Part shown: piece after piece, positions 1 through 8,951 of the stretch | How the letters are laid out: every line of letters begins with the position of its first letter | How positions within the stretch are numbered: position 1 is the first letter of the stretch | Assembly: GCA_002422225.1 (NCBI GenBank) | Contig: DITX01000092.1 | Coordinates: 1-37,438 of the forward strand | Length of the DNA: 37,438 nt | Direction of reading: 5' to 3' | From: Gammaproteobacteria bacterium UBA6173 | GTDB taxonomy: Bacteria > Pseudomonadota > Gammaproteobacteria > Pseudomonadales > Pseudohongiellaceae | Made by a program: the position numbers and the translations under genes | The notes under the pieces: model-generated | Seen by the model: the letters and a program-made list of their open reading frames with translations, nothing else | What the model was told of the DNA's origin: nothing | The model's database searches: none

Positions 1-1242
1 GATGGGCTTGTGGTAGCCGCGCACCTCATATTGATCTGCAGAAGGTACAGACTCCTCATAAGTCCTGAAATAACCGCAGAGATTGGGGCGTCCAAACTCA
101 TTGTTGAATGCCGCTGCGCCGATAGGCCCTTCGAGCATAATGTCTAATGCGGACACAATGTGGGCTGGACGACCAAAATCCTCTTCCCAAGGCTGCATAA
201 AGTCGGGCAGACGCAGGTTTGAGACACTGAACCCACAAAGCCCGGCTTTGGGTTTGGCACCAGTACCTGTTGCGCCTTCGTCACGAATCTCACCACCACT
301 CCCAGTTGCTGCCCCCGGGAACGGAGCGATTGCGGTCGGGTGGTTATGAGTTTCCACCTTCATCAAAATGTGAATTGCCTCGTTCACATACGCATATTGG
401 TGTGATGTTGGCTGTGGAAAAAAGCGGCCCGCAACACTTCCCGTCATCACGGCCGCATTGTCTTTGTATGCCGACAACACATTGGCAGGCGACTTTTTGT
501 GGGTATTGCGTATCATCGCAAACAAAGAAAGTGCTTGATCAATACCATCCACTGTCCAACTGGCATTAAAAATTTTGTGCCGACAATGTTCCGAGTTTGC
601 TTGCGCAAACATCATCAACTCAACATCATTCGGGTTGCGACCCAAACGTACAAACGCATCATGCAGATAATCCATCTCGTCATCAGCCAGGGCAAGCCCC
701 ATGGACTGATTGGCTGTCTGTAATGCCTGCTTTCCACCGCCGATCACATCTACACTGGTTAACGATGCCGGTTGCGCATGCGAGAACAGCGCCACAGCCT
801 CTTCGTAATCGTTCAGGATTGCCTGAGTCATTTTGTCATGCAGATACGCATCAAGTTGCAATAGCTGCTGATCGGATAGTGGCTCTTTCAGACTGATATG
901 CCATGCAATTGCACGTTCAACTCTGCCAATCTGCGTCAATCCGCAATTTCTGACGATATCTGTCGCTTTACTTGACCAAGGTGAAATGGTGCCTGGTCTA
1001 GGCACAACCAGTCGAAACACCCCAAATTGACCAAGTTCTTCTGTTGATTCAGGGCTATCACCATAGCTCAGCAGTTGCGTCAGTACCTGACTTTGAGTGT
1101 CATCCAGTGTGGAGTCGCACTCAATAATGTGTGCGAAGCATGAACTGATCGCATCAACAACAGGGATCTCCAGTTGAATCTGGCGTAAGAGTTTACGGAG
1201 ACGAAAATCAGAATGCGCGGTGCAGCCAGTGAGAACAAGCAT
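1..1242 (-). CDS. purL: Phosphoribosylformylglycinamidine synthase, N-terminal part (runs off left edge)
   Basis: Makes FGAM from FGAR, glutamine and ATP in the cytosol, step 4 of de novo purine synthesis. Reading the minus strand from ATG 1242 gives 414 uninterrupted codons to the window edge, beginning MLVLTGCTAHSDFRLRKLL. The family's hallmark stretches are present: NSEHCRHKIFNA near residue 210, then VETHNHPTAIAPFPGAATGS with GGEIRDEGATG and KAGLCGFSVSNL near residues 290-340, which belong to the ATP/FGAR-binding synthetase domain. E. coli PurL is about 1295 residues, so roughly the first third is seen; the second half and the glutaminase domain lie outside. It lies 119 bp downstream of tadA on the same strand, in keeping with a purine-gene neighbourhood with guaA and guaB. 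No clear promoter was found in the gap, though a TATAGA box lies upstream. Identification is very secure; the start is the only good ATG before the conserved N terminus. Confidence 0.96.
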   Translation of the reverse strand, partial: MLVLTGCTAHSDFRLRKLLRQIQLEIPVVDAISSCFAHIIECDSTLDDTQSQVLTQLLSYGDSPESTEELGQFGVFRLVVPRPGTISPWSSKATDIVRNCGLTQIGRVERAIAWHISLKEPLSDQQLLQLDAYLHDKMTQAILNDYEEAVALFSHAQPASLTSVDVIGGGKQALQTANQSMGLALADDEMDYLHDAFVRLGRNPNDVELMMFAQANSEHCRHKIFNASWTVDGIDQALSLFAMIRNTHKKSPANVLSAYKDNAAVMTGSVAGRFFPQPTSHQYAYVNEAIHILMKVETHNHPTAIAPFPGAATGSGGEIRDEGATGTGAKPKAGLCGFSVSNLRLPDFMQPWEEDFGRPAHIVSALDIMLEGPIGAAAFNNEFGRPNLCGYFRTYEESVPSADQYEVRGYHKPI

Positions 1243-1361
1243 TGTGTCTTTTAGCCTTATTTATCAGTGGGTCTGTAAGCGTGAAATTTAGTGTCTATAC
1301 AAGAAATCAGTAAAAAATTCAGTGGCGTATGATATGCCAACCCTGCGCAAAAATCAGGTGA

Positions 1362-1847
1362 TTATTGTTGTTGCGATTGGGCAGCCTGCCGCCTTTTGTT
1401 TGCAAAAAACTGTTTGATCAATTGTGAGCACTCCAGTTCCAATACACCGTTCAACACCTCGGGTTGGTGATTGAAGTGGCCACTGCCAGCCAGCTTTTGT
1501 CCACTGAGCACTGCGCCGTACTTTGGTTCGAATGCGCCAAAAACCAGTCGTTTTATCCGCGCGTGAACAATCGCGCCGTAACACATGGTGCACGGTTCAA
1601 TAGTGACGTAAAGAGTTGCGTCCGGAAGTCGGTAGTTCCCTATGACAAGACCCGCCGCACGAAGCGCACAAATCTCGGCGTGTGCACTGGGGTCATGTGT
1701 TTTGATCGGCTGATTGTAACCGCGCCCCATGACTTGTCCATTTTGAACAATGAGCGCGCCTACCGGCACTTCACCAGCATCACCTGCCTGTTGTGCAAGG
1801 CGCAAAGCCTCACGCATAAAGGCTATGTCTTCAGGATTTATTCCCAT
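1362..1847 (-). CDS. tadA: tRNA-specific adenosine deaminase (A34 to inosine)
   Basis: Deaminates the wobble adenosine of tRNA-Arg(ACG) to inosine in the cytosol. The 161-residue protein has the zinc-dependent cytidine/deoxycytidylate deaminase fold: HAEICAL supplies the zinc ligand His56 and the proton-shuttling Glu58, and PCTMCYGAIVHARI supplies Cys86 and Cys89. The length matches the family (about 150-170). Its ATG lies inside the end of guaA: ATGGGAATAA is shared, so the two genes overlap by 10 bp in different frames and tadA is probably translated by ribosomes finishing guaA. The start is fixed by the family N terminus (MGINPEDIAFMREAL). In Pseudomonas an mltF-type gene usually follows between tadA and purL; there is no room for it here. 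Confidence 0.95.
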   Translation of the reverse strand: MGINPEDIAFMREALRLAQQAGDAGEVPVGALIVQNGQVMGRGYNQPIKTHDPSAHAEICALRAAGLVIGNYRLPDATLYVTIEPCTMCYGAIVHARIKRLVFGAFEPKYGAVLSGQKLAGSGHFNHQPEVLNGVLELECSQLIKQFFANKRRQAAQSQQQ

Positions 1848-3418
1848 TCAATCGTTGCTGGCGGTTTGGATGAAATATCATAAGTTACGCGGGAGACGTC
1901 AGCGATTTCATTAATGATACGGTTACTGACTGTTTCTAACAGTTCATAGGGCAAATGTGCCCAACGCGCTGTCATGAAATCAATAGTCTCGACCGCGCGC
2001 AGCGAAATAACCCAAGAGTACCGTCGCCCGTCACCTACAACACCGACAGACTTCACCGGCAGAAATACAGCAAAAGCCTGACTTGTTTTGTGGTAATAAC
2101 CAGTGTTATGAAGCTCTTCGATGAAGATGGCATCAGCTCTACGCAAGGTTTCGCAATACTCTTTTTTCACTTCACCCAATATACGCACCCCCAAACCCGG
2201 GCCAGGGAACGGGTGACGATAAACCATGTCGTAGGGCAATCCGAGTTCTAGCCCCAGTCTGCGCACTTCGTCTTTAAACAATTCTCGTAAGGGTTCAACC
2301 AGTTTAAGTGCCATATTCTCTGGCAAGCCACCAACGTTGTGGTGTGACTTGATAACATGTGCTTTACCAGTTCTCGATCCGGCTGACTCAATTACATCCG
2401 GATAAATGGTCCCTTGCGCCAACCACTTTACATTAGCTATTTTGCCGGCTTCTTCATCAAATACTTCGATGAACGTGTTGCCGATGGCTTTACGTTTTTT
2501 CTCAGGGTCACTGACACCGGCCAGCGCACTCAAAAAACGCTTCTCGGCATCGACACGAATCACTTTAACGCCCATATTCTGGGCAAAAGTTGCCATCACC
2601 TGATCACCTTCCCGCAGGCGCAGCAAGCCATTATCGACAAACACACAGGTCAGTTGATTGCCAATGGCTTTGTGGAGCAATGCCGCCACAACGGAAGAAT
2701 CAACACCACCCGATAATCCCAGCAATACGTGATCATTGCCAACCTGCTCTCGCACTTTATGGATGGCGTCTTCGATAATATTCGCTGACGTCCACAAAGC
2801 CTGGCAACCGCAAATACCAAGAACAAAGCGTTCCAATATACGTTGGCCTTGCAAGGTATGCGTTACTTCCGGGTGGAACTGAACCCCATAAAAACGTCGG
2901 GTTTCATCAGCCATTGCAGCTATAGGCGCACTACTGGTTTCTGCGCTGACAACAAAACCTGGTGGTAACTTGACCACTTTGTCACCGTGACTCATCCAGA
3001 CATCCAATTGTGCCTTACCGCCTTGCGCTATGCGATCTTCGATGCCTTCAAACAAGGCGCCTGGCGCAGGCAGACTAACCTCAGCGTATCCAAATTCAGA
3101 TGTATCTGACGCTTCTACTTTGCCCCCAAGTTGCTCAGCCATACTTTGCATGCCATAACAAATACCCAAAAGCGGCAAACCCAAATCAAAAAACCATCTG
3201 GCTACTTGCGGAGATCCTTGTTTGGTTGCAGTTTCAGGCCCCCCGGAAAAAACCACGCCTTGAGGCGCAAAGGCTTTAACCTCGTCAATATGGCACTGGT
3301 TATCCCAGATTTCACAATAAACCCCCATTTCCCGAACGCGACGCGCGATCAGTTGTGTGTACTGAGAACCGAAATCAAGAATAAGAATTTTCTGGCTGTG
3401 AATATTTTGCTGACTCAT
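1838..3418 (-). CDS. guaA: GMP synthase (glutamine-hydrolysing)
   Basis: Converts XMP to GMP using ATP and glutamine, the last step of guanine nucleotide synthesis. The N-terminal class I glutamine amidotransferase domain starts with ILILDFGSQYTQLIARRVRE and carries the nucleophile in LLGICYGMQ and the His/Glu pair in GVQFHPEVTHT. The ATP-pyrophosphatase domain follows with the P-loop-like LSGGVDSSVVAALLHKA, and the dimerisation domain ends in the conserved PPATIEWE. I chose ATG 3418 (MSQQNIHSQK, 526 residues) because E. coli GuaA is 525 residues and aligns from there; the frame is open to a GTG at 3448 with an ATG at 3439, so a start up to 10 residues earlier is possible. It lies 84 bp after guaB on the same strand, the classic guaBA arrangement, and overlaps tadA by 10 bp. 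Confidence 0.97.
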   Translation of the reverse strand: MSQQNIHSQKILILDFGSQYTQLIARRVREMGVYCEIWDNQCHIDEVKAFAPQGVVFSGGPETATKQGSPQVARWFFDLGLPLLGICYGMQSMAEQLGGKVEASDTSEFGYAEVSLPAPGALFEGIEDRIAQGGKAQLDVWMSHGDKVVKLPPGFVVSAETSSAPIAAMADETRRFYGVQFHPEVTHTLQGQRILERFVLGICGCQALWTSANIIEDAIHKVREQVGNDHVLLGLSGGVDSSVVAALLHKAIGNQLTCVFVDNGLLRLREGDQVMATFAQNMGVKVIRVDAEKRFLSALAGVSDPEKKRKAIGNTFIEVFDEEAGKIANVKWLAQGTIYPDVIESAGSRTGKAHVIKSHHNVGGLPENMALKLVEPLRELFKDEVRRLGLELGLPYDMVYRHPFPGPGLGVRILGEVKKEYCETLRRADAIFIEELHNTGYYHKTSQAFAVFLPVKSVGVVGDGRRYSWVISLRAVETIDFMTARWAHLPYELLETVSNRIINEIADVSRVTYDISSKPPATIEWE

Positions 3419-3502
3419 GTCGGGAGAGGCCTTGGTCATACAGACCACGCTCGGTTATCAACACAGACTAGTCAATAACAGAGCATGGCAAGCGGGTTAA
3501 CA

Positions 3503-4972
3503 TTAACTGAGACGGTAATTCGGTGCTTCTTTGGTTATGCTGACATCGTGCACATGACTTTCTTGCATTCCCGATGACGTGATTTTTACGAACTCCGGTT
3601 TGGTGCGCATTGTGTCAATATCTGCACAGCCCGTGTATCCCATACTGGAGCGCAATCCGCCCATCAACTGGTGGACGATGCCTGACATCGGGCCTTTGTA
3701 CGGCACGCGACCTTCGATACCCTCTGGTACTAATTTCTCTACGCCTGACGCTGCATCTTGAAAGTAGCGATCGCTGGAGCCTTGGCTCTGAGCCATAGCG
3801 CCCAGTGAACCCATACCCCGGTAGGCTTTGTAGCTACGACCTTGATAGAGTTCAACCTCGCCGGGCGCCTCTTCTGTCCCAGCCAGCAAACCACCCACCA
3901 TGACCACGTTCGCACCTGCCGCAATCACTTTTGCCAGGTCACCTGAGAAGCGCACACCACCATCAGAAATGACACTGACGTTGGTGTCCTTAAGTGCTTC
4001 AACGACATTGGACACAGCGGTCATTTGCGGCACACCTACACCAGTCACGATACGCGTAGTACAAATTGATCCCGGACCAATTCCAACCTTCACAGCATCG
4101 GCACCGGCAGCCACCAAGTCCCGTGCAGCCTGAGCCGTAGCAATATTTCCACCAATGACGGGAAGATCCGGGTGTAAGCCTTTGATTCGACGAACAGTCT
4201 CGATGACGCCTTCTGAGTGACCATGTGCGGTATCGACTACAATGACATCTACACCCGCTTCAACCAGTGCCTGGACTCTGCCCAAGGTGTCATTACTGGT
4301 GCCAACGGCGGCAGCAACCCGCAAACGGCCTTGTTGATCTTTAGACGCATCGGGATAATCCTCAGACTTCCTGATATCTTTCAGTGTAATCAGGCCCCTG
4401 AGTTCAAACTCATCGTTGACCACCAGAATCTTTTCAATTCGGTGCTGGTGCAGCAATGCCTTGATCTGATCATGACTAGCATCTTCTTTGACTGTTACCA
4501 GACTTAGTTTAGGCGTCATGATCGTCTCAACCGTTGCATTAAGATTAGTCTCAAAGCGCACGTCTCGACTGGTAACAATACCCACCAATTGACGTCCAAC
4601 CACAACCGGCATGCCTGAAATATCATTTTCACGCATGAGCGCGATAAGATCGGAGATCCGGGCATCTGGTGAGATGGTAATTGGATCTTTAACCACACCG
4701 CTTTCAAATTTCTTAACGGTGCGAACTTCCCTAGCCTGCTGCTCAATGGTCATACTTTTATGTATGACTCCGATACCACCTTCTTGAGCCATGGCAATGG
4801 CCAGACGCGCTTCCGTCACGGTATCCATGGCGGCAGACATCAGAGGAATATTCAGAGTGATACTCGCTGTCAGGCGGGTTTTAAGACTGACGGCTTTGGG
4901 TAGGACCGACGAGTGGGCGGGCAGAAGCAGTACATCATCAAACGTCAGTGCTTCTTCAACTATCCGTAACAT
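3503..4972 (-). CDS. guaB: Inosine-5'-monophosphate dehydrogenase
   Basis: Oxidises IMP to XMP with NAD+, the committed step to guanine nucleotides. The 489-residue protein is full length (E. coli 488). The TIM barrel begins LTFDDVLLLPAHSSVLP. Two CBS domains are inserted at about residues 93-205. The catalytic loop GIGPGSICTTRIVTGVGVPQ carries Cys304, and the flap reads YRGMGSLGAMAQ. A near-consensus sigma-70 promoter lies just upstream and the gene is divergent from xseA across 64 bp. guaA, tadA and probably purL follow on the same strand. No recognisable PurR operator was seen in the short promoter region. Confidence 0.97.
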   Translation of the reverse strand: MLRIVEEALTFDDVLLLPAHSSVLPKAVSLKTRLTASITLNIPLMSAAMDTVTEARLAIAMAQEGGIGVIHKSMTIEQQAREVRTVKKFESGVVKDPITISPDARISDLIALMRENDISGMPVVVGRQLVGIVTSRDVRFETNLNATVETIMTPKLSLVTVKEDASHDQIKALLHQHRIEKILVVNDEFELRGLITLKDIRKSEDYPDASKDQQGRLRVAAAVGTSNDTLGRVQALVEAGVDVIVVDTAHGHSEGVIETVRRIKGLHPDLPVIGGNIATAQAARDLVAAGADAVKVGIGPGSICTTRIVTGVGVPQMTAVSNVVEALKDTNVSVISDGGVRFSGDLAKVIAAGANVVMVGGLLAGTEEAPGEVELYQGRSYKAYRGMGSLGAMAQSQGSSDRYFQDAASGVEKLVPEGIEGRVPYKGPMSGIVHQLMGGLRSSMGYTGCADIDTMRTKPEFVKITSSGMQESHVHDVSITKEAPNYRLS

Positions 4973-4999
4973 AAGTTTTCACCTATCCACAAAAACGCG

Positions 5000-5028
5000 A
5001 TTATACAGACCAAGGTGTGTCAGGTAAA
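5000..5028 (-). promoter_or_regulatory. Sigma-70 promoter of guaBA
   Basis: On the minus strand a TTTACC box (5023-5028) is followed by exactly 17 bp and a perfect TATAAT (5000-5005). The start codon of guaB is 28 bp downstream of the -10 box, leaving a short leader. The box pair sits inside the 64-bp divergent gap, so polymerase here would also cover the xseA promoter region. Confidence 0.7.
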
Positions 5029-5036
5029 CTGGCGAC

Positions 5037-6263
5037 ATGAACCAACGCCATTATGAAAATCAGGTAAACGATACTATCGTCTTGTCGGTCAGCACACTGA
5101 ATGGACTGGCGCGTGAATTACTGGAGGAATGCTTTTCGTCAGTAACTGTTGAGGGAGAGATATCAAATTTTTCCGCTCCGGGCTCTGGCCACTGGTACCT
5201 CACCCTTAAAGACAGCAATGCACAAGTGCGCTGTGCCATGTTCCGTAATCGCAATATGTCAGTCAGATTCAAACCAGCCAACGGAATGCAAGTAACCGTT
5301 AAAGGCAAACTCAGCCTTTATGAAGGGCGCGGCGACTATCAGTTAATTTTGGACAGCATGACTGAAGCGGGTGCTGGTGCTTTACAGCGCGCCTATGAGG
5401 AACTTAAACAAAAGCTCTTGCAGGAAGGACTTTTTGATCCCGCCGGCCGGATAAAATTGCCTTCAACATGCCGCCACGTCGCCGTTATTACCTCCCCGAC
5501 TGGCGCCGTAATCCGGGACATCCTCAGTGTTTTCAATCGCCGTTATCCCGCGATGAAAGTCACTATTTTGCCTGTGCCCGTGCAAGGGAAAGAGGCCTCT
5601 CGAGCTATCTGCAATGCATTGCTCATTGCAGATCACCGCAAACATGACCTGAATATTGATGCCATCATCATCGCGCGGGGCGGCGGTTCTCTGGAAGACT
5701 TGCAAGCTTTTAATGACGAGACAGTTGCGCGCGCTATTCACCGCTGTACTTTGCCAGTCATCAGTGCAATAGGGCACGAAACAGATACTACTATCGCCGA
5801 TTTTGTTGCGGATCTGCGTGCGCCTACGCCAACCGCAGCCGCGGAGCTGATCAGTCCTGATCAACTTGCCGTGCTGAAGAGCCTGCAACAGACTGATCTT
5901 AAACTTCAAAGCTTAGTGCAATCACTGCTGAATCAACGCCGACAACAACTTGACTGGTTACGTCGACGACTACAACACCCCGGAAGAAGACTACAAGATC
6001 AGGCGCAAAGACTGGATCGGCTTGATACACAACTGCAGCGCGCCATGCAAAACATCTTGCTGTTGCAAAAGAACAGGCTGCAATCTTTAGCCAGAAGTCT
6101 TGACACCGTCAGCCCCCTACAAACGCTGCAGCGGGGATTCAGCATTACGCAATCTGAAACCGGGAATCTGCTGTCTGACAGCGCGCAAGTGTCTGCAGGA
6201 GCACGTATTATTACGGCACTTAAGTCGGGTCGTATTATCAGTATCGTCGAGCAAGTTGAATAA
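5037..6263 (+). CDS. xseA: Exodeoxyribonuclease VII large subunit
   Basis: Large subunit of the single-strand-specific nuclease that works with several copies of XseB to trim DNA to short oligonucleotides. The N-terminal OB fold covers about residues 15-110 (VTVEGEISNFSAPGSGHWYLTLKD). The catalytic region follows with the family signatures VAVITSPTGAVIRDI, ARGGGSLEDLQAFNDE, SAIGHETDTTIADFVADLRAPTPTAAAEL, then a long coiled coil rich in Gln, Arg and Leu and a short C-terminal strand segment with LQRGFSIT. At 408 residues it is shorter than E. coli XseA (456), the difference lying in the coiled coil. It is divergent from guaB, the usual position. The ATG at 5037 has no strong Shine-Dalgarno sequence, but nothing better is in frame. 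xseB is not in the window. Confidence 0.95.
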   Translation: MNQRHYENQVNDTIVLSVSTLNGLARELLEECFSSVTVEGEISNFSAPGSGHWYLTLKDSNAQVRCAMFRNRNMSVRFKPANGMQVTVKGKLSLYEGRGDYQLILDSMTEAGAGALQRAYEELKQKLLQEGLFDPAGRIKLPSTCRHVAVITSPTGAVIRDILSVFNRRYPAMKVTILPVPVQGKEASRAICNALLIADHRKHDLNIDAIIIARGGGSLEDLQAFNDETVARAIHRCTLPVISAIGHETDTTIADFVADLRAPTPTAAAELISPDQLAVLKSLQQTDLKLQSLVQSLLNQRRQQLDWLRRRLQHPGRRLQDQAQRLDRLDTQLQRAMQNILLLQKNRLQSLARSLDTVSPLQTLQRGFSITQSETGNLLSDSAQVSAGARIITALKSGRIISIVEQVE

Positions 6264-6310
6264 AAAGTAATATCCGAAAATATCAGAAACAGGTAGTGGT
6301 GGAGATCTAA

Positions 6311-7006
6311 ATGAACAAGCGCGAACAACAAAAACTGATACGAGAACAAAAACAACAAGCAGCGGCTCAAAAAGAAGTGACACAGAAAAAGATCAGCAAG
6401 ATTGCAATGATTGTGCTAATTCCTTTGCTTCTAATAGGCGTTCTTTATGGAATCCTGGGTCAGGGCACGGTGTACCCACCTGACCAGATTGCTGAAAGTG
6501 ACCATGTTAAAGGCAACCCTGACGGGGTAAAGCTGATGGTATACGCGGATTTCCAATGTCCTGCGTGTGCGGCGGAACATCAGATGGTATCTATGGCCTG
6601 GCCAAGAATATCAAGTCAGGCTCAGTTGGCATTCAGGCATTATCCACTGACCAGCACGCATCGATTCGCCTGGACAGCAGCGTTGTATGCGGAAGCTGCA
6701 GGGGCACAGGGCAAATTTTGGGAAATGTATGACCAGTTGTTCCTCAACCAAGCCTATTGGTCCGCGATGACAAGTGTCGAAGCAGAGTTTGATGGTTACC
6801 TTGAACAATTGGGGCTCGATGTCAACCGGGCGCACGAAGATATGAAGTCTGATGCAATCATTCAAAAGATTCGTAATGATCAGCGCGGCGGCACAAGCGC
6901 AGGCGTCAGAGGCACCCCGGCGCTATTTGTAAATGGTCGACTGACACCGGTACCTCAAAATCCTGCCGATCTCATTATTTTGGTCAATCGCGCCGCCACG
7001 CCCTAA
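6311..7006 (+). CDS. Membrane-anchored DsbA-family thiol-disulfide oxidoreductase
   Basis: Predicted periplasmic thioredoxin-fold protein anchored by one N-terminal helix. Residues 1-30 are very polar and lysine/glutamine rich (cytoplasmic); residues 31-50 (IAMIVLIPLLLIGVLYGILG) form the membrane segment; the rest is a thioredoxin fold with an inserted helical domain. The active site is DFQCPACAAEH (Cys83 and Cys86) and the cis-proline loop is GVRGTPALFVNGR. This matches DsbA/BdbD-like proteins that oxidise or isomerise disulfides in exported proteins; which of these it does is not visible. A GGAG ribosome site precedes the ATG. It follows xseA by 47 bp on the same strand and may be co-transcribed, but no functional link is evident. 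Confidence 0.85.
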   Translation: MNKREQQKLIREQKQQAAAQKEVTQKKISKIAMIVLIPLLLIGVLYGILGQGTVYPPDQIAESDHVKGNPDGVKLMVYADFQCPACAAEHQMVSMAWPRISSQAQLAFRHYPLTSTHRFAWTAALYAEAAGAQGKFWEMYDQLFLNQAYWSAMTSVEAEFDGYLEQLGLDVNRAHEDMKSDAIIQKIRNDQRGGTSAGVRGTPALFVNGRLTPVPQNPADLIILVNRAATP

Positions 7007-7174
7007 ACACAAACCGCTAAAACACGCGCGTCAGGCCGCTGGTATGGTGCCTTAAATCCTCCTAGCAGCTAGGCGGTACGCAATCGCTCCATGAAGTCAT
7101 TAAACAAGCTCGCCGCGTCTGCCACATCACCGAGCCCATCAACGCTCATACGACCAGAGGTTGTTCGCCGTATT

Positions 7175-8383
7175 TTAAGGAGGGAGCAAACGCCGATGAG
7201 TATGGATGGACATCAGGAGTCCAAAACTGGCAAGCAAAGTTACCGCGGAAGTTCCTCCATAACTGACCAAGGGAAGTGGCATCCCTACCACAGGTAACAA
7301 ACCGGATACCATGCCCATGTTCACGACAACATAAAGGCAGAATGTCAGGGAAAAGCTCACTCCCAGCAAACGTCCAAATGTGTCAGAGGCTTGCAAACTA
7401 ATAAACAGGCCACGCCCAACAATAGCCAGGTAAATCATCAATAGCAGGACAATACCCACAAGACCAAATTCTTCGCCAATCACCGCAAATATAAAATCTG
7501 TTGATGACTCGGGCAAAAAATCTAACCGCGATTGAGTGCCGTTTAACCAGCCCTTCCCCATTAATCCGCCAGAACCAATGGCAATTTTTGACTGTATGAT
7601 GTTCCAGCCTGCACCCAAAGGATCCGCTTCTGGATTAAACAAAGTATCGATGCGTCTGCGCTGATAGTCCTGCAATACGTACAGGTACATCAATGGCACA
7701 GCAATAATCGCCATCACGCCAGCTGCCGAAATGATTCGCCACGACAGCCCAGCAAAAAACAGAATAAAAATGCCCGACATACCTACCAGGATCGCAGTAC
7801 CAAGGTCAGGCTGAGTGCCAATCAGTGCGGTCGGAAAAGCAACAATTGCCAGCGCCGCAAGTACATCCAGAAACTTGGGTGGTAGCGTACGTTGGCTGAA
7901 GTACCAGGCAACCATAATAGGCAGTGACAATTTCATCATTTCTGATGGTTGAAATCTCCCAAGCCCCGGGACTTGCAGCCAACGTTGCGCACCATTGACA
8001 ATAACACCAAAAAACAAAACCAAGATCAATAACACACAAGAGACAGCAAAAAACGCGGGCGCCCAACGGCTAATTGTACGTGGGGGAATCTGAGCAAAAA
8101 CAAACAGCACAGCAAAACCGACGCCAAATCGAATCGCCTGATTGATGACTGACTCATCACTCTCCCCCGTGGCGCTATACAAGACAACAAGGCTGATAAG
8201 ACAAACCAGCAGGAGACCACATAGCAGTGGTAAATCCAAATGCAGGCGCCAGGCTATACTGCGTTCCTGTGGTCGCAAGTCAAAACGAGGAGCTGTTATT
8301 CTTCGGAGAAGTTCAGGCATAAACTGACGCAGTCGGCTGGGTAGATGCGCGAGAGGGTAACGCAGCCCCGCTTGCAAGTCCAT
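7175..8383 (-). CDS. rodA: Rod-shape peptidoglycan polymerase RodA
   Basis: SEDS-family glycosyltransferase that polymerises lipid II for lateral wall growth, normally with PBP2. The 402-residue protein has about ten hydrophobic membrane segments. RodA signatures are present: FQPSEMMKLSLPIMVAWY, TQPDLGTAILVG (with the catalytic-type Asp), IAIGSGGLMGKGWLNGTQSRLDFLPESSTDFIFAVIGEE and the ending LMSIHTHRR. It has about 30 more N-terminal residues than E. coli RodA (370), polar and Arg-rich; a start at the internal Met22 (8320) is possible. The usual partner gene mrdA (PBP2) and the downstream mltB/rlpA/dacA genes are absent here; rodA stands alone between genes on the other strand. The 168 bp after its stop hold no supported gene. 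Confidence 0.94.
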   Translation of the reverse strand: MDLQAGLRYPLAHLPSRLRQFMPELLRRITAPRFDLRPQERSIAWRLHLDLPLLCGLLLVCLISLVVLYSATGESDESVINQAIRFGVGFAVLFVFAQIPPRTISRWAPAFFAVSCVLLILVLFFGVIVNGAQRWLQVPGLGRFQPSEMMKLSLPIMVAWYFSQRTLPPKFLDVLAALAIVAFPTALIGTQPDLGTAILVGMSGIFILFFAGLSWRIISAAGVMAIIAVPLMYLYVLQDYQRRRIDTLFNPEADPLGAGWNIIQSKIAIGSGGLMGKGWLNGTQSRLDFLPESSTDFIFAVIGEEFGLVGIVLLLMIYLAIVGRGLFISLQASDTFGRLLGVSFSLTFCLYVVVNMGMVSGLLPVVGMPLPLVSYGGTSAVTLLASFGLLMSIHTHRRLLPP

Positions 8384-8487
8384 TGGGCTTGGTCACAGCC
8401 TTGGAAATTTGCTGTTTTTTTTAGCTGACAGATCTTTTTAAACTTTTTGCTGTCCATAAAACAACAACATAAAACCAAGGAGCAGGC

Positions 8488-8928
8488 ATGACAATTTTCA
8501 CAAGCATTCACCGACTCGTTACGACCATAGGTGACAATACACAAACCTTGTCATGGGCCATTATGCGCATACTGGCCAGCGCAATGTTCATGACGCACGG
8601 CTGGCCAAAGATGTTTGGAGAGAACCCTCAACCTATCATGGGTGGCATGGATTTTTTCGGATTAAATCTAGGCGTTAATATGCTCTGGGTGGCGGGAACC
8701 ATCGAGTTGTTCGCGGGGGGCTTATTGCTTATAGGTCTTTTCACTCGGTATATGGCAGCCCTGTCGGCAATCTTGATGGTGATGGCCTATTTGACCGCGC
8801 ATCCAGCCTGGTTCCCCACGTTTAACAATGGCGAACTGGCAGCCATGTATTTCGTGACCTACTTCGCGATATTTGCGTTTGGGCCTGGCAAGCTGAGTCT
8901 TGACGCTTTGTTGTTCAGTCGTCGATAA
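8488..8928 (+). CDS. DoxX family integral membrane protein
   Basis: Small membrane protein of 146 residues with four hydrophobic segments (about residues 24-36, 58-82, 85-105 and 117-130), typical of the DoxX/YphA family. The motif MTHGWPKMFG after the first helix and GLLLIGLFTRYMA in the middle are characteristic. Family members accompany quinol-linked redox or thiol systems in some bacteria, but the molecular role of this one is unknown. A strong ribosome site (AAGGAG, 7 bp before the ATG) fixes the start. The gene stands alone and converges on the decayed metallo-hydrolase gene, with 23 bp between them. Confidence 0.85.
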   Translation: MTIFTSIHRLVTTIGDNTQTLSWAIMRILASAMFMTHGWPKMFGENPQPIMGGMDFFGLNLGVNMLWVAGTIELFAGGLLLIGLFTRYMAALSAILMVMAYLTAHPAWFPTFNNGELAAMYFVTYFAIFAFGPGKLSLDALLFSRR

Positions 8929-8951
8929 GATTCATGTGTAGATAAATGAAA

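Noticed and set aside
83..896. Several plus-strand open frames in the first kilobase
   Set aside because: All are shadows of the continuous purL frame on the minus strand.
1243..1361. Promoter before purL
   Set aside because: A TATAGA box is present, but no acceptable -35 box lies at 16-18 bp, so it is not listed as a feature.
7007..7174. A 25-codon minus-strand frame (MSVDGLGDVADAASLFNDFM, then a few residues to a TAG) after rodA, and a short CCTAGC/GCTAGG palindrome beside it
   Set aside because: No ribosome site, no recognisable family, and the palindrome has no room for a loop and no T run; chance or a remnant too short to call.
7091..7297. 68-residue plus-strand open frame after the DsbA-like gene
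   Set aside because: It overlaps the 3' end of rodA on the other strand and has low-complexity Ser/Arg composition without a signal or motif.
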